Assembly (NCBI RefSeq): GCF_002952775.1
Contig: NZ_CP025066.1
Location: forward strand, 682,001 to 746,000
Length of the DNA: 64,000 nucleotides
Origin: Halalkaliarchaeum desulfuricum
GTDB lineage: Archaea; Halobacteriota; Halobacteria; Halobacteriales; Haloferacaceae
Reading direction: 5' to 3'
In this document: positions 53,769-64,000 of the stretch, piece by piece
Layout: every line of letters begins with the position of its first letter
Position numbering within the stretch: position 1 is the stretch's first letter
The notes under the pieces: generated by a model
Told to the model about the DNA's origin: nothing
What the model saw: only the letters and a program-made list of their open reading frames with translations
Databases searched by the model: none
Made by a program: the position numbers and the translations under genes

Positions 53769-54571
53769 GCCACCAGCCGCCCGATGGCGAACCCAGAGCC
53801 GAAGCCGCCGGAATTGCGGCCGAACGTCTCCGTCACGGATTCGACGGGGAGGCCGTCCTGGAGGACGTCACCGTGACGGTGAAGCCGGGCGAGACCCTCG
53901 CGGTGATCGGCCCCTCCGGAACGGGGAAGACCACACTGTTGCGACTGCTCTCGCTGTTTTATCGCCCCGACGGGGGAACGGTCCGGATCGACGGAACCGA
54001 CGTGTGGTCGCTCTCAAAGCGGGAGCGTCTCGAGGCCCGTCGGCGGGTGGGGATGGTCTTTCAGGAAGCGAACCTCTTCGACGCCTCGGTCCGTCGGAAC
54101 GCCAGCTACGGGCTGCGCGTCCGACGGGACTGGCGGGGCCGCCTCTCGGCGTGGCTCGCGCGGCTCAACGGCGGGGGGAAGGCTGCAAAAGTGACCGACA
54201 AGCTCGAGATCGTCGGGCTCGAGGACGACGCAGGGCGGGACGCCGCGTCGCTTTCGGGCGGGGAGGCACAGCGGGTCGCGTTCGCTCGTGCGCTCGCGTA
54301 CGATCCGGACTTCCTGCTGCTCGACGAGCCGACATCGGATCTCGATCCGCGGAATACGGCCGTGATCGAGGAAGCGATCGGGGCCGCCCGGTCCCGCGGG
54401 ATCGGCGTCGCGATCGCCACCCACGACATGCACCAGGCCGAACGGATCGCAGACAGGGTGGCGGTGATGCTGGGGGGACGTCTCATCGAGGTCGGCCCGA
54501 CCGACCAGGTCTTCTCCGACCCGACCGATCCGCGCGCACGGAAGTTCATCGAGGGCGAACTCGTGTACTGA
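53765..54571 (+). CDS. tupC: Tungstate ABC transporter ATP-binding protein
   Basis: 268 residues. Walker [10 protein letters not shown], the Q-loop in [11 protein letters not shown], the ABC signature [15 protein letters not shown] and Walker [13 protein letters not shown] followed by the His-loop ATHDM are all intact. It drives tungstate import together with TupB. Start in an ATGA overlap with tupB. Confidence 0.94.
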   Translation: MSHQPPDGEPRAEAAGIAAERLRHGFDGEAVLEDVTVTVKPGETLAVIGPSGTGKTTLLRLLSLFYRPDGGTVRIDGTDVWSLSKRERLEARRRVGMVFQEANLFDASVRRNASYGLRVRRDWRGRLSAWLARLNGGGKAAKVTDKLEIVGLEDDAGRDAASLSGGEAQRVAFARALAYDPDFLLLDEPTSDLDPRNTAVIEEAIGAARSRGIGVAIATHDMHQAERIADRVAVMLGGRLIEVGPTDQVFSDPTDPRARKFIEGELVY

Positions 54572-54636
54572 CCGGCCACATACCGATCACCGAACGAACT
54601 CACCAAACCGATCCACCGAACCACCCAACTCACACC

Positions 54637-55350
54637 ATGAACCACGAACCGACCGGACGCGGACGGGCTGCCATCGTCGAAGGAGACGTCGAGTTCGGCG
54701 GCCGCGACGCGGAACTCCTCCGGGAGATTCACCGGACTGGATCCGTCGCCGCTGCCGCGACAGCGCTCGAACGCTCTCGTGCGCGGGCGCTCACCCGAAT
54801 CGAAACGCTGGAGGGAGCGTTCGGACAGCTGGTCGAACGACGCCGCGGGGGATCGGGTGGCGGCGGCAGCCGGCTGACCGATGCCGGACGGAACCTGCTG
54901 GACCGGTACGACCGGCTCTCGGCGGCCGTTTCGGCGACGGCGGGCGTGCCGGAGACGGTGCTTTCCGGCGTCGTCCGCGATGTCGACGGCGAGATGGCGA
55001 CGCTGGAGACGGACATCGGCCAGTTGCGGGGACTCCACGAAGGGGCGACCGCAGGGGACGAGGCCCACCTCCGGATCGGCGCGGACGCGGTGACGCTTCA
55101 CGAGGCAGGGACGGTTCCGGAACCCGACGCCACCAGTGCCCGCAACCGCCTGGAGGGTGTCGTCTCCGGGGTCGACCGCGGAGAGACCGTCCTCACAGTC
55201 CGGATCGACGTCGGCGGAGCCACCTTCCGCGCTCTTCTCACGGAAGACAGCGCCCGCCGACTCGAGGTCGAAGCCGGCCCTGCGGTGGCGCTCACCTGGA
55301 AGGCAACCGCGACGCGGGTCGTCGAAGGGATCGCTGGATCCGCGAAGTAG
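54637..55350 (+). CDS. ModE-like wHTH regulator with two TOBE domains
   Basis: 237 residues. The N-terminal winged helix (LLREIHRTGSVAAAATALERSRARALTRIETLE...LTDAGRNLLDRYDRL) is of ModE/LysR type. Two oxyanion-binding TOBE-like repeats follow (ETVLSGVVRDVDGEMATLETDIG... and NRLEGVVSGVDRGETVLTVRIDVGGATFRALLTEDSARRLEVEAGPAVALTWKATATRVV). Placed 65 bp after tupC, it most likely senses tungstate or molybdate and represses the operon. Confidence 0.85.
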   Translation: MNHEPTGRGRAAIVEGDVEFGGRDAELLREIHRTGSVAAAATALERSRARALTRIETLEGAFGQLVERRRGGSGGGGSRLTDAGRNLLDRYDRLSAAVSATAGVPETVLSGVVRDVDGEMATLETDIGQLRGLHEGATAGDEAHLRIGADAVTLHEAGTVPEPDATSARNRLEGVVSGVDRGETVLTVRIDVGGATFRALLTEDSARRLEVEAGPAVALTWKATATRVVEGIAGSAK

Positions 55351-55395
55351 CTGTCGTCGGAGACAGCGGGCTCGCGGGTGTGACACACAGCGAAC

Positions 55396-56994
55396 TCACG
55401 ACTGCGACACCTGTTCACGACCGTTGTAGACGGTTTCCCCGTCGACGACCGTCATCGTCACGTCGATCTCGCAGATCCGACCGGGCGATTCCCAGGGCGA
55501 CTCGCCGAGGACCGTCAGATCCGCCCGCTTTCCGGGTTCGATCGTCCCCAGCCGGTCCTCGCCGAAACCGGCGTAGACGGCGCCGTAGGTGTACGCCCGG
55601 ATCGCCGCAGTCACCGACAGCCGCTGTGGCTCGGCGGGCGCGTTCACCGCCCAGTGGATGCCCACGAGCGGCGACAGCGGCATTCCGTCGCTGCCGAACG
55701 CCAGCGGGGCACCCGCATCACGCAGTCTCGCGAGTCGGTTCGTCCGGGGGCGACGGTCGCCCAGCCGCGATTCGTAGAGGCCGCCGGGAACCGCCCACTT
55801 GTGGAAGTTGGGCTGGACGGACGCGACGACGCCAAGCTCGCCGAACCGCTCGATCGCCTCGTCGGTGGCAAGCTCGAGGTGTTCGATCCGATGTCGGGAC
55901 CCCGCGGGATCCACCGTCCGCTCCTCGAAGACGTCCAGCGTCTCGTCGATCGCCTCGTCGCCGATGGCGTGAACCGTAAGCTGGAAGCCGAGGTCGTCGG
56001 CGCGGTCGACCAGCGACGAGAGCTCCTCGGGGGAAACGACCCACTGCCCGGTGCCGGCACCGTCGTCGTACGGCGCCGACAGCTTCGCGGTGCGGCCGCC
56101 GATCGAGCCGTCGGTGAACGTCTTGACTGCGCCGACCTGCACCCTGTCGCTGCCGTGGTTCGTCCGGAGCCCCAGCTCCGCGAGCGCGTCGAGGTGGTCA
56201 GCCCAGTAGTTGAGTCGCACCCGGATCGGAAGTTCGTCGTCGAGAGCCAGCTCCCGGTACACCTGGGGGGCGTACGACCGACGGACCATGTCGTGGACGC
56301 CGGTCAGACCGAGTCGAGCGGCGTGTTCGGTCGCCGCCGAAAGCAACCTCCGGGTCTCGTCGGGACCCGGCTCGATGGTGTCGTACACCGGATCGACCGC
56401 CTCCTCGACGAGCACGCCGGTCGGTTCCCCGCCTTCAGTTTCGACATCGTCGTCGGGCATCGCCGACCGGAGTCGGTCGAGAACGACCGAGTTGACCGAG
56501 GCGACGTGCATGTCCTCACGGAACGCCGCCACCGGCTGGGTATCCGAGACGGCGTCCAGTTCCTCGCGGGCGAGATACCGTGACTCGGCCCAACTAGATT
56601 CGTCGTAGCCGAACCCGAGCACCCAGTCGTCGCCGTCGACCGCCCGCTCACGCGCACGGAGCGCGTCGAGAGCGTCGCCGGGGCTTTCGGCGTCCGACAG
56701 ATCCGCGTGGACGAGATACCGACCGGTGGTCGTCATGTGGGTGTGAGCGTCGACGAAGCCCGGAACGACGGTCGCGCCGTCGAGGTCGACGACGTCGGTG
56801 TGTGTTCCCACGAGGAACTCGACGTCGTAGGTCGTTCCGGTTCGGACGATCTCCCCGTTCCTGACCGCCAGCGCCTCCAGGGTGTCGGCGTCCGGGCCGG
56901 CGCGGATCCCGTCGTCGTCGACCGGGGTCGGAGCCGTCACGGCGAACGGGTGGATCTCGCCGTCCAGCAGCACGAGATCGGCAGCCTGTGTCAT
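55396..56994 (-). CDS. Amidohydrolase family 3 protein (YtcJ-like)
   Basis: 532 residues. The metal motif GFVDAHTHM lies near residue 78-86. [59 protein letters not shown] and [18 protein letters not shown] follow in the order usual for YtcJ/Ade-type TIM-barrel hydrolases. It hydrolyses an unknown amide or cyclic amide. The start at 56994 gives the typical [18 protein letters not shown] opening. It is divergent from the trm1 gene. Confidence 0.9.
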   Translation of the reverse strand: MTQAADLVLLDGEIHPFAVTAPTPVDDDGIRAGPDADTLEALAVRNGEIVRTGTTYDVEFLVGTHTDVVDLDGATVVPGFVDAHTHMTTTGRYLVHADLSDAESPGDALDALRARERAVDGDDWVLGFGYDESSWAESRYLAREELDAVSDTQPVAAFREDMHVASVNSVVLDRLRSAMPDDDVETEGGEPTGVLVEEAVDPVYDTIEPGPDETRRLLSAATEHAARLGLTGVHDMVRRSYAPQVYRELALDDELPIRVRLNYWADHLDALAELGLRTNHGSDRVQVGAVKTFTDGSIGGRTAKLSAPYDDGAGTGQWVVSPEELSSLVDRADDLGFQLTVHAIGDEAIDETLDVFEERTVDPAGSRHRIEHLELATDEAIERFGELGVVASVQPNFHKWAVPGGLYESRLGDRRPRTNRLARLRDAGAPLAFGSDGMPLSPLVGIHWAVNAPAEPQRLSVTAAIRAYTYGAVYAGFGEDRLGTIEPGKRADLTVLGESPWESPGRICEIDVTMTVVDGETVYNGREQVSQS

Positions 56995-57070
56995 GCCTCC
57001 AAGCGGGACCGCCGGGTGGTTAATCGTTCGGGAACGTGGCCTTTTATACCCGCGGTGGCCACCTGCGGGT

Positions 57071-58198
57071 ATGCGAATCGAGGAGGGCGGCGTCGAGATC
57101 GACGTGGCCGACGCCCGCGACGGCGCGAGCGACGGCACCGGAGACGGGGTGTTTTTCAACCCCGAACAGGAGCTCAACCGCGACGTGACCGTTGCGGTCC
57201 TCCGGGCGTACCGCGCGCGGGACGACCGCGTGGAGTCGTACCTCGACGCGATGACCGCATCCGGGATCCGGGGCGTTCGGGCGGCCGACGAGGGGTACGA
57301 CGTCACCTGCTGTGACGTGGATCCCGATGCCGTCGACCTGGCGCGCGGGAACCTCGAACGGAACGGGCTGGCGGGGGAGGTCGTCCACCGGAACGTGAAC
57401 GCGTTGCTTCACGACAGGAATCGGGTGTTCGACGTCGTCGACCTGGACCCGTACGGGACGCCGATCCCGTTCGTCGACGCTGCCTTCGCCAACACCCGAA
57501 ACCTGGTGTGTGTGACCGCGACCGACACCGCCCCGCTGTGTGGCGCCCACCTCGAAAGCGGGATCCGAAAGTACGGTGCGGTCCCACGGAACACCGACTA
57601 CCACCCGGAAATGGGCCTGCGAACGCTGCTTTCGGCACTCGTGCGGACCGCCGCCCGCTACGATCGGGCGGCGACGCCGATCTGTTCGCACGTCTCCCGT
57701 CATTACGCCCGGACGTATCTCGAACTCGAATCGGGCGCACGCGCGGCCGACACACGTCTCGAAGAGCTGGGTCACATCTATCACTGCGAGGACTGTCTCC
57801 ACCGGGAGGCCGAGCGCGGCTTCCACGCCGACGCTCCCGACTCGTGTTCGATCTGTGGCGGCGATCGGATCCTCACGGCCGGCCCCCTGTGGCTCGGTTC
57901 GATCCGGGACGCCGAGTTCGTCGGGAACGTCCGCGATGCGATCACCGATGACATGGGGGAGGCGAAACGCGCGAGGAAGCTGCTCGAGACCGTCGCCACC
58001 GAACTCGAGACGCCGACCCACTACGACCAGCACCGGCTGTGCAAACAGTGGGGGCGACCGGCGATCGGAATGGACGAGTTCATTCGGCAACTCGAGAACG
58101 CGGGGTTCGAAGCGACGCGGGCCCACTACAGCGGGACGGCGTTCAAGACCGATGCGACGATCCCCGAGATGCGGGACGCGACCGGCGAGGACGATTGA
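57071..58198 (+). CDS. trm1: tRNA (guanine26-N2)-dimethyltransferase Trm1
   Basis: 375 residues. [12 protein letters not shown] and [60 protein letters not shown] carry the AdoMet site. [18 protein letters not shown] is the catalytic DPxG-type motif. The C-terminal zinc ribbon is [28 protein letters not shown]. Trm1 dimethylates G26 of many tRNAs. A TATA-like TTTTATAC lies about 25 bp upstream of the ATG. Confidence 0.95.
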   Translation: MRIEEGGVEIDVADARDGASDGTGDGVFFNPEQELNRDVTVAVLRAYRARDDRVESYLDAMTASGIRGVRAADEGYDVTCCDVDPDAVDLARGNLERNGLAGEVVHRNVNALLHDRNRVFDVVDLDPYGTPIPFVDAAFANTRNLVCVTATDTAPLCGAHLESGIRKYGAVPRNTDYHPEMGLRTLLSALVRTAARYDRAATPICSHVSRHYARTYLELESGARAADTRLEELGHIYHCEDCLHREAERGFHADAPDSCSICGGDRILTAGPLWLGSIRDAEFVGNVRDAITDDMGEAKRARKLLETVATELETPTHYDQHRLCKQWGRPAIGMDEFIRQLENAGFEATRAHYSGTAFKTDATIPEMRDATGEDD

Positions 58199-58220
58199 AC
58201 GTACGGCGGACGCGAACTGC

Positions 58221-58898
58221 TCAGTGTTCCCGCTGGCGAAGTTCCCGCAAAAGCGCCGCCGTCCCGTCCATGTATTCTTCGGATACCACCGTGTCGGCAG
58301 CACGCCGGGCCGCCTCGTCTGCGTTGCCGACGGCGTACGACTCGGCGACCAGTTCGAACGTCGAGACGTCGTTTTCCGAGTCGCCGATCGCGACGAACGA
58401 CTCCGCCGGGATGCCGAGTCGATCGGCGATCACCGAAAGCCCCTCGCCCTTGGTCGGTCCCGGAGACTTGAGGTGATACGCGAACCCGGTGTCGACGACG
58501 ACGAGTCCGAACTCGTCTGCAACCTCCCGGAGCAGCGCCTCGTCGGCAGACAGCGACAGTGCGACCTCGGTCTCGCGCCACCGGTTCACCGTGGACTCGG
58601 CCCCCCATTCGAGGGTTCCATCCCGATCGGCGTACGTCTCGAGGGCCCCCCACGCCGCCTCCCGGTCGCCCCGAAGGGTCGTCTCGCCGTCGACGTGGAC
58701 GACCCCGCCGTTTTCGGCTATGATCCGTTCGGGGAGCCCGAGGAAGTGACACAGCGCGATCGGGTACGGAAACGCCTTCCCGGTGGCCAGCACGACCGGG
58801 GCATCCCACCCCGGAAGCAGTTCGAAGACGCGATGATCCAGCCGGCCAGTCGGCGTCGTGAGCGTTCCGTCGATGTCCAGCGCGAGCGGAACAGCCAT
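58221..58898 (-). CDS. HAD-family phosphoglycolate phosphatase
   Basis: 225 residues with archaeal TA0175-type HAD motifs: LALDIDGTLT (nucleophile Asp and general acid), VLATGKAFPYPIALCHFLGLPERIIAENGG, LKSPGPTKGEGLSVIADRLGI and AIGDSENDVSTFELV. This family hydrolyses 2-phosphoglycolate or related small phosphates. Convergent with trm1. The start at 58898 gives the normal length; earlier in-frame Met codons would overrun the neighbour's promoter. Confidence 0.9.
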   Translation of the reverse strand: MAVPLALDIDGTLTTPTGRLDHRVFELLPGWDAPVVLATGKAFPYPIALCHFLGLPERIIAENGGVVHVDGETTLRGDREAAWGALETYADRDGTLEWGAESTVNRWRETEVALSLSADEALLREVADEFGLVVVDTGFAYHLKSPGPTKGEGLSVIADRLGIPAESFVAIGDSENDVSTFELVAESYAVGNADEAARRAADTVVSEEYMDGTAALLRELRQREH

Positions 58899-58960
58899 GC
58901 CCGAACGGGTTGCGTTCCGGCACAAAAACACTCCCGATTCCGGCGTGACAGGCAAACAAC

Positions 58961-59076
58961 CTATATAAACGACCCACGTGAACAACTATCATGGGCCGTT
59001 CGGCCCGCTGTGTCGTGCGTCCGGACGATCGCTACCAAAGGGCTTATATAGAATCACAAACAATCAGGGGACGACT
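58961..59076 (+). promoter_or_regulatory. Thermosome promoter region with two TATA-like boxes
   Basis: CCTATATAAACG (about 58961-58972) and GCTTATATAG (about 59042-59051) both match the haloarchaeal TATA element on the plus strand. The second is 25-30 bp ahead of the ATG at 59077 and is the likely core promoter. The first may drive an alternative, heat- or salt-induced transcript, as is known for haloarchaeal chaperonin genes. Confidence 0.5.
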
Positions 59077-60756
59077 ATGTCTCAGCGACAGCGCATGGGC
59101 AATCAGCCCATGATCGTACTTTCAGAGGAGAGTCAACGGACGTCCGGCAAGGACGCCCAGACGATGAACATCACGGCCGGCAAAGCCGTCGCCGAATCCG
59201 TTCGGACGACGCTCGGCCCAAAAGGGATGGACAAGATGCTCGTCGATTCGACGGGCAGCGTCGTCGTCACGAACGACGGGGTCACCATCCTCAAGGAGAT
59301 GGACATCGACCACCCCGCGGCGAACATGATCGTCGAGGTCGCCGAGACCCAGGAGGACGAGGTCGGCGACGGCACGACGTCGGCTGTCGTCGTGGCGGGT
59401 GAACTCCTCGATCAGGCCGAGGAGCTGCTCGACCAGGACATTCACGCGACGACGCTCGCCCAGGGATACCGCCAGGCCGCAGAGAAGGCCAAAGAGCTGC
59501 TCGAAGAGCAGGCCATCGACGTGAGCGAGGACGACCGCGAGGTGCTCGTCCAGCTCGCCGCCACCGCAATGACTGGCAAGGGCGCCGAGTCGGCCCGCGA
59601 CCAGCTGGCCGAACTCGTCGTCGACGCCGTCAGTGCTGTCGCCGACGAGGACGACGTCGACATCGACAACGTCTCCGTCGAGAAGGTCGTCGGCGGCTCG
59701 ATCGACAACTCCGAACTCGTCGAGGGCGTCATCGTCGACAAGGAACGCGTCGACGAGAACATGCCCTACGCCGTCGAGGACGCCAACGTCGCGCTGTTCG
59801 ACGGGGCGATCGAGGTCAAGGAGACCGAAATCGACGCCGAGGTCAACGTCACCGATCCCGATCAGCTCCAGGAGTTCCTTGACCAGGAGGAAGAGCAGCT
59901 CCGCGAGTACGTCGACAAGCTGGTCGACGTCGGCACCGATGTCGTCTTCGTCGGCGACGGCATCGACGACATGGCCCAGCACTACCTCGCCCAGGAGGGC
60001 ATCCTGGCGGTTCGCCGGGTCAAAAGCGACGACTTCCGCCGGCTGGCCCGCGCGACGGGCGGCCAGGTCGTCTCCAACCTCGATGACCTCGCCGAGGATG
60101 ACCTCGGCTTCGCCGGCTCCGTCGCCCAGAAGGATATCGGCGGCGACGAGCGCATCTTCGTCGAAGACGTCGAGGAGGCCCGCTCCGTGACGCTGATCCT
60201 CCGGGGTGGCACCGAACACGTCGTCGACGAAGTCGAACGCGCGGTTATCGACAGCCTCGGTGTGGTGCGCACGACCCTCGAGGACGGGCAGGTGCTGCCC
60301 GGCGGTGGAGCCCCCGAAACCGGACTGGCGCTGGACCTGCGTGACTTCGCCGACTCCGTCGGCGGCCGCGAGCAGCTCGCCGTCGAGGCGTTCGCCGACG
60401 CGCTGGAGGTCATCCCGCGCACGCTCGCCGAGAACGCTGGCCTCGACCCGATCGACTCGCTTGTCGACCTGCGCTCCCGCCACGACGCTGGCGAAAGGGC
60501 GGCCGGACTGGACGCCTACACCGGCGGCGTCATCGACATGCAGGAGGAGGGCGTCGTCGAGCCCCTCCGCGTGAAGACCCAGGCGATCGAATCCGCCACC
60601 GAGGCGGCCGTGATGATCCTCCGGATCGACGACGTCATCGCCGCGGGCGACCTCCGCGCCTCCGGCGACGACGGCGGCGACGACGACATGCCCGCCGGCG
60701 GCGCCGGTGGCATGGGCGGTATGGGCGGCATGGGCGGTATGGGCGGCGCAATGTGA
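59077..60756 (+). CDS. ths: Thermosome (group II chaperonin) subunit
   Basis: 559 residues. Conserved blocks are [60 protein letters not shown], the apical domain, [29 protein letters not shown] and [20 protein letters not shown]. The Gly/Met tail ([11 protein letters not shown]) is typical. The complex folds proteins in an ATP-driven double ring. Whether this is subunit alpha or beta of the organism cannot be said from one copy. Confidence 0.96.
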   Translation: MSQRQRMGNQPMIVLSEESQRTSGKDAQTMNITAGKAVAESVRTTLGPKGMDKMLVDSTGSVVVTNDGVTILKEMDIDHPAANMIVEVAETQEDEVGDGTTSAVVVAGELLDQAEELLDQDIHATTLAQGYRQAAEKAKELLEEQAIDVSEDDREVLVQLAATAMTGKGAESARDQLAELVVDAVSAVADEDDVDIDNVSVEKVVGGSIDNSELVEGVIVDKERVDENMPYAVEDANVALFDGAIEVKETEIDAEVNVTDPDQLQEFLDQEEEQLREYVDKLVDVGTDVVFVGDGIDDMAQHYLAQEGILAVRRVKSDDFRRLARATGGQVVSNLDDLAEDDLGFAGSVAQKDIGGDERIFVEDVEEARSVTLILRGGTEHVVDEVERAVIDSLGVVRTTLEDGQVLPGGGAPETGLALDLRDFADSVGGREQLAVEAFADALEVIPRTLAENAGLDPIDSLVDLRSRHDAGERAAGLDAYTGGVIDMQEEGVVEPLRVKTQAIESATEAAVMILRIDDVIAAGDLRASGDDGGDDDMPAGGAGGMGGMGGMGGMGGAM

Positions 60757-60951
60757 AGTCGGTCACCGCCTGACACCCACCCACAGACTGCCGAATCTCC
60801 GTTCGGCTGCCGAATCGCTGTCCGATCGCCGCTTCCGCTTTGACCTTCGTTTCTTTCGTCCCCGACCGACTATCGATCAGTTCGTCGTCGGTCCTCCGCA
60901 GGCAATTTCATCTGGTTGATGTTTTTATCCCCGCCGGTCCAACTGCTACGC

Positions 60952-61764
60952 ATGGCCGAACACGGCACCTACCTCGTCGGCGATCGCGTGTTCCCGTATT
61001 ACCGGTTCGGGAGCGGCGACGTTCCGCTCGTCGTACTCCCGGGAATAAGCGACGCACTCCGGCCGGAGGGCACCTCCACCGTCGCTGGCGCGTTGCTCCA
61101 GTACGGCACCTTCAGGGCGTACCGCGGGTACGACGTGTGGGTCGTCGGCCGACCGCACGATTTGCCGGGGGACGCGACCACCCAGTCGATGGCCGACGAC
61201 TACGCCGCGCTGTTGGACCGGATCGGCGAGGCCCACGTGCTCGGCCTCTCGATGGGCGGGTTGATCGCCCAGCATCTCGCGGCGGACCATCCCGAACTGA
61301 TCCGACGACTCGTCTTGGGGGTCGCAGGAGCGCAGGTCGGTCCCGAGGGACGGGAGACACTCGACCGCTGGGCGGCGTGGGGCGGGAAACATCGGTTCCG
61401 GGACGTGTACCTCGACGCCGTCGAAGTGTCGTACACCGGCTACCGGCGGCTACTGTACCCGCCGATCGTGAGGGCGGCGTCCCGACTGTTGCGCGAACCC
61501 GCAGCACCGGACGACTTCGTCGTCTCGTGTGCGGCGTGTCGCGATCACGACGGCAGTGAAGCGCTGTCGGAGATCGAGGCGCCGACGCTCGTGATCGGCG
61601 GGAGTCACGACCACTTCTTCCCCGAGGCGACCCTGCGTGAGACCGCAGCCGAGATCGACGGGGCGAAGCTGGCACTTTTGGGTGGAACCGGCCACGCGGC
61701 CTACGAGGAGCGGCGCGGCGACTGGGACGCGACCGTCACGGCGTTCCTCGCCGAGGAGTTGTGA
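60952..61764 (+). CDS. Alpha/beta hydrolase
   Basis: 270 residues. The nucleophile elbow is GLSMGG near residue 100, the acid lies in GGSHDHFFPE, and the His in LGGTGHAAYEE completes the triad. The alpha/beta fold starts with VPLVVLPGISDALRPEG. The substrate is unknown. It follows the thermosome with a TATA-like GTTTTTATCC about 30 bp upstream of the ATG. Confidence 0.88.
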   Translation: MAEHGTYLVGDRVFPYYRFGSGDVPLVVLPGISDALRPEGTSTVAGALLQYGTFRAYRGYDVWVVGRPHDLPGDATTQSMADDYAALLDRIGEAHVLGLSMGGLIAQHLAADHPELIRRLVLGVAGAQVGPEGRETLDRWAAWGGKHRFRDVYLDAVEVSYTGYRRLLYPPIVRAASRLLREPAAPDDFVVSCAACRDHDGSEALSEIEAPTLVIGGSHDHFFPEATLRETAAEIDGAKLALLGGTGHAAYEERRGDWDATVTAFLAEEL

Positions 61765-61852
61765 TCGGCGGTCAAAGATCCATCGCGAACCGGTCCCAGC
61801 AAATCCGTCCCGTGTCCACACGTTTACCTCGACACGATGTCACGTACACGGT

Positions 61853-62092
61853 ATGGCACGAGAAGTCACACACACCGAAACCGGACCGCAGCGGCTCGAC
61901 GAGGACGACATGGGCGACGACGGGGCGATCTTCGTCTGTCGATGCGGGCTCTCCGAGAACAAGCCGTTCTGTGACGGCTCACACAACGCGACGCGGGACG
62001 AGGAGGAGGACGCGGTGTACAAGTATGAAAACGACGACAGCGACGGTCCGCGACGGGAGATCGAAGAGATCGTGTTCCGCGACGGGGACTGA
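61853..62092 (+). CDS. CDGSH iron-sulphur domain protein
   Basis: 79 residues. The motif CRCGLSENKPFCDGSHNATR (C-x-C-x8-C-x3-H) is the ligand set for a [2Fe-2S] cluster of the mitoNEET/CDGSH type. It may handle electron transfer or cluster exchange. A stand-alone gene. Confidence 0.92.
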   Translation: MAREVTHTETGPQRLDEDDMGDDGAIFVCRCGLSENKPFCDGSHNATRDEEEDAVYKYENDDSDGPRREIEEIVFRDGD

Positions 62093-62113
62093 ACCCAGCC
62101 GAACCGGTGGTGT

Positions 62114-63208
62114 TTATATAACTCCCATCTCGTCGAGCCGCTCTGGCAGATACGTGTCGGTCACGAAGTCGAGCCCGCGGGACGCGAGCGCCTGCTGTTC
62201 GGCCTTCTTGTCGATGTCGAGCTGGAGCTGAATCTGTTCTTCCCAGAACTCCGTCTGGAACCGCGGGTCCTCCAGTTCGGACTCCAGGGCGTTGACGTCC
62301 GAATCCGACAGCGGGTCGGTGGGGAGGTCGTACTCGACGATGTCCTCCGGTCGGATGCCGACGTAGTCCGCCTCCGGCGTCGCCAGGTACTCCGAGAGGT
62401 GCGCCGACTTGATCGACCCATACGCGACCGAGCCGTAGATCCGGTAGGACCACGGGTCGCCGTCGGTGAACACCAGCGCCGGGATCCCCTGCTCGTCGTG
62501 GAGCCGCTTTATGATGCGCCGGGTCGCCCGGGCGGGCTGGCCCTTCAGGTGGACGACCAGGCAGTTGTACTCCTCGTCGAAGCCGTTCTCGACCAGACGG
62601 TCCCGCATCCCGCCGGTTTCGACGGCCAGCATGAAGTCGACGTCGTGATCCAGGAACTCGATCGTGTCGGGGTTGTTCGGGATCTGGTACCCTCCCTCGC
62701 CGACATCCTTCTGACAGTGGATCTCCCGCTCCCCGCGGCGGGTCTGCTCGCGGAGCTCGAGGGGCCCCATCAGGGTCGCACCCGACTCCTCGGGCCGCAT
62801 GTGGAAGTCCTCGCGTGTTACCCCCGAGACGATCTCGAGGTCCTCGACGAGCTGGTTCGACTCGTCCTGCCCGGAGAACTGCGCCTCCTCGTTGTCCCAC
62901 GACTCCGAGAGGTAGTACAGTTCACGCAGGGTCGAGGAACGGTCCTCCTCGAGCTGGTTGGCGAGGAATTCGATGGTGTAGATGGCCTTCAGCAGCTTCC
63001 GGGCGCCGCGAACGGAGTTCGCAGAGCGCGTCGAGGTCCGGTCCCCGTACACCCACACGCCCTTCTCCTCGTCGTACTCGATGTTGCTCTTCGTCCGGGT
63101 GGGCAGCGTCATTTCGGGGATCTGCCCGCCGGCGAACTGGTCGTAAAACTCCGCGGCGAGGTCGATGAGTTCCTCGCGTGCGTCCGTGTTTGGGTCCTGT
63201 GTGCTCAT
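62114..63208 (-). CDS. top6A: DNA topoisomerase VI subunit A
   Basis: 364 residues. The Spo11/Top6A signature [12 protein letters not shown] includes the catalytic tyrosine used to break DNA. The Toprim domain shows [70 protein letters not shown] with the DGDPW metal site. With Top6B it relaxes and decatenates DNA. The gene ends in GVI at 62114 and starts 16 bp after Top6B. Confidence 0.96.
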   Translation of the reverse strand: MSTQDPNTDAREELIDLAAEFYDQFAGGQIPEMTLPTRTKSNIEYDEEKGVWVYGDRTSTRSANSVRGARKLLKAIYTIEFLANQLEEDRSSTLRELYYLSESWDNEEAQFSGQDESNQLVEDLEIVSGVTREDFHMRPEESGATLMGPLELREQTRRGEREIHCQKDVGEGGYQIPNNPDTIEFLDHDVDFMLAVETGGMRDRLVENGFDEEYNCLVVHLKGQPARATRRIIKRLHDEQGIPALVFTDGDPWSYRIYGSVAYGSIKSAHLSEYLATPEADYVGIRPEDIVEYDLPTDPLSDSDVNALESELEDPRFQTEFWEEQIQLQLDIDKKAEQQALASRGLDFVTDTYLPERLDEMGVI

Positions 63209-63224
63209 GTGGATTCCTCCGTCG

Positions 63225-64000
63225 TTAGGCCTCGATCGTCAGTTTCTCGGCGTCGATCCCGTCGACGTTGATGTCGAAGGTCGCCTCCCCGTCGACATCG
63301 TAGCTGAGTCGGGCCTCCTCTCCGGCGGCGACCTCGACCGACCAGGTGAGGAAGTACTCCCCGTCGACCTCTACCGCCGACGCACCGTCGCCGATCGAGG
63401 AGGGCTCCCGGCTCACGATCTCGGTGATCTCGAGGTCCTCTCCCCGGTCGGAGTAGTTCTCGACGTGCAGCGTGACGCTGCCGTTCTCGACGGTCCGCTC
63501 GACGCTGACGTTGTTCATGATCCGCGCGAGCGCGCCGTCGATGTTGGGCGGTTCCCGGCCAGTCACCTCCGCGACCTTCTGTGCCATTTCAGGGAGGATC
63601 CGTCCGAGGACGTCCTGTTTTTCCCGCCGTTTTTGCATCGACCGCCGGCGGTTGAGATACGACTTCAGCTCCCGGGACGCCTCCCGGATCGCCAGTTCGA
63701 TCTCGTCTTCGATCTCGGGGACGTTCGCGATCGCGTCCTTCGACTCGCTCGTAAACGGGACGTTCGTCGACGCGACGTGCACCATGATCACCGCCGGTCC
63801 GTTGGGAACGCCGCTGCCGCCCGGCTGGTCGAGCCCGTAGTTTCGCCAGCCGATCCGTTTCACGACGTCGGTGGTCGCACACGCCCCGCGCTGGTAGACC
63901 AGTGGCACCCGGTTGGCGAACCGGAGCACGTCCGCGTTCCCCTCCGCCGGCAGGTCGCCGCCGTAGGCGATGCCAGCCTCGACGATGAACGGGTCTCCAC
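63225..64000 (-). CDS. top6B: DNA topoisomerase VI subunit B, C-terminal part
   Basis: The frame is open to the window edge, so the N-terminal ATPase (GHKL) part lies outside. Visible are the transducer region ([53 protein letters not shown] and [49 protein letters not shown]) and a C-terminal Ig-like domain ([25 protein letters not shown] to the end). Top6B couples ATP binding to strand passage with Top6A, whose gene follows 16 bp downstream. Confidence 0.95.
   Translation of the reverse strand, partial: GDPFIVEAGIAYGGDLPAEGNADVLRFANRVPLVYQRGACATTDVVKRIGWRNYGLDQPGGSGVPNGPAVIMVHVASTNVPFTSESKDAIANVPEIEDEIELAIREASRELKSYLNRRRSMQKRREKQDVLGRILPEMAQKVAEVTGREPPNIDGALARIMNNVSVERTVENGSVTLHVENYSDRGEDLEITEIVSREPSSIGDGASAVEVDGEYFLTWSVEVAAGEEARLSYDVDGEATFDINVDGIDAEKLTIEA

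Noticed and set aside
52101-54571. A molybdate (ModABC) transporter
   Set aside because: The binding protein has the TTTS and SRGDDSGT motifs of the tungstate-specific TupA group.
59122-60483. A 453-codon minus-strand frame
   Set aside because: Antisense shadow of the thermosome gene, which is unmistakable.
1-64000. CRISPR arrays
   Set aside because: No regularly spaced direct repeats of 25-40 bp were seen; the repeats found are isolated dyads and two- or three-copy elements.

Overview
The window comes from an extremely halophilic archaeon of class Halobacteria. Evidence is the high GC content with strongly acidic proteins, the archaeal S10/spc-type ribosomal gene order with S4e, L19e, L32e and the RNase P subunit Rnp1, an archaeal SecY, topoisomerase VI, a thermosome with a GGM-type tail, Trm1, and TATA boxes about 25-30 bp ahead of many start codons, as expected for leaderless transcripts. 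I do not assign a genus.

Bases 1 to about 30,300 form an accessory defence island. (i) Positions 1972-12736 hold two divergent operons. The leftward one runs wHTH, wHTH, Zn-ribbon protein, HNH endonuclease, two AddB/RecC-like halves and an AddA-like UvrD helicase with a C-terminal RecB-type nuclease. The rightward one encodes McrB-like and McrC-like proteins. (ii) Positions 12741-23060 hold a DUF499 AAA+ ATPase, a DUF1156 adenine methylase, a Doc-like Fic protein, two very small proteins and a 127-residue protein, with a Zn-ribbon/PD-(D/E)XK nuclease and a winged-helix regulator between the ATPase and the methylase. The central half of the methylase gene and all of the nuclease gene are AT-rich compared with their flanks, which suggests a swapped specificity cassette. 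(iii) Positions 23061-28450 are AT-rich and hold orphan genes, a small serine recombinase with an overlapping AbrB-like gene, decayed genes and a RelBE/ParE-type toxin-antitoxin pair. (iv) Positions 28452-29687 carry a class III nucleotidyl cyclase next to a three-helix membrane protein of the Pycsar effector type. This is a compact archaeal Pycsar candidate, followed by gene remnants.

Positions 30371-44915 are the conserved leftward ribosomal superoperon (SPOUT RNA methyltransferase, L3, L4, L23, L2, S19, L22, S3, L29, Rnp1, S17, L14, L24, S4e, L5, S14, S8, L6, L32e, L19e, L18, S5, L30, L15, SecY), with many ATGA or TGATG stop/start overlaps. The island directly abuts the 3' end of secY. A tRNA-Gly(GCC) gene follows at 45167, with a second copy of its 3' end 170 bp downstream, which looks like an integration scar.

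Positions 45631-64000 are mostly housekeeping: a serine hydrolase lipoprotein, an AT-rich class II Fic protein, small membrane and lipoprotein genes, a CBS-domain protein, citrate synthase, a tungstate ABC transporter operon with its own ModE/TOBE regulator, an amidohydrolase, Trm1, a HAD phosphatase of the phosphoglycolate phosphatase type, a thermosome subunit, an alpha/beta hydrolase, a CDGSH protein, and topoisomerase VI subunits A and B (B cut by the window edge). No CRISPR array and no rRNA gene were seen.
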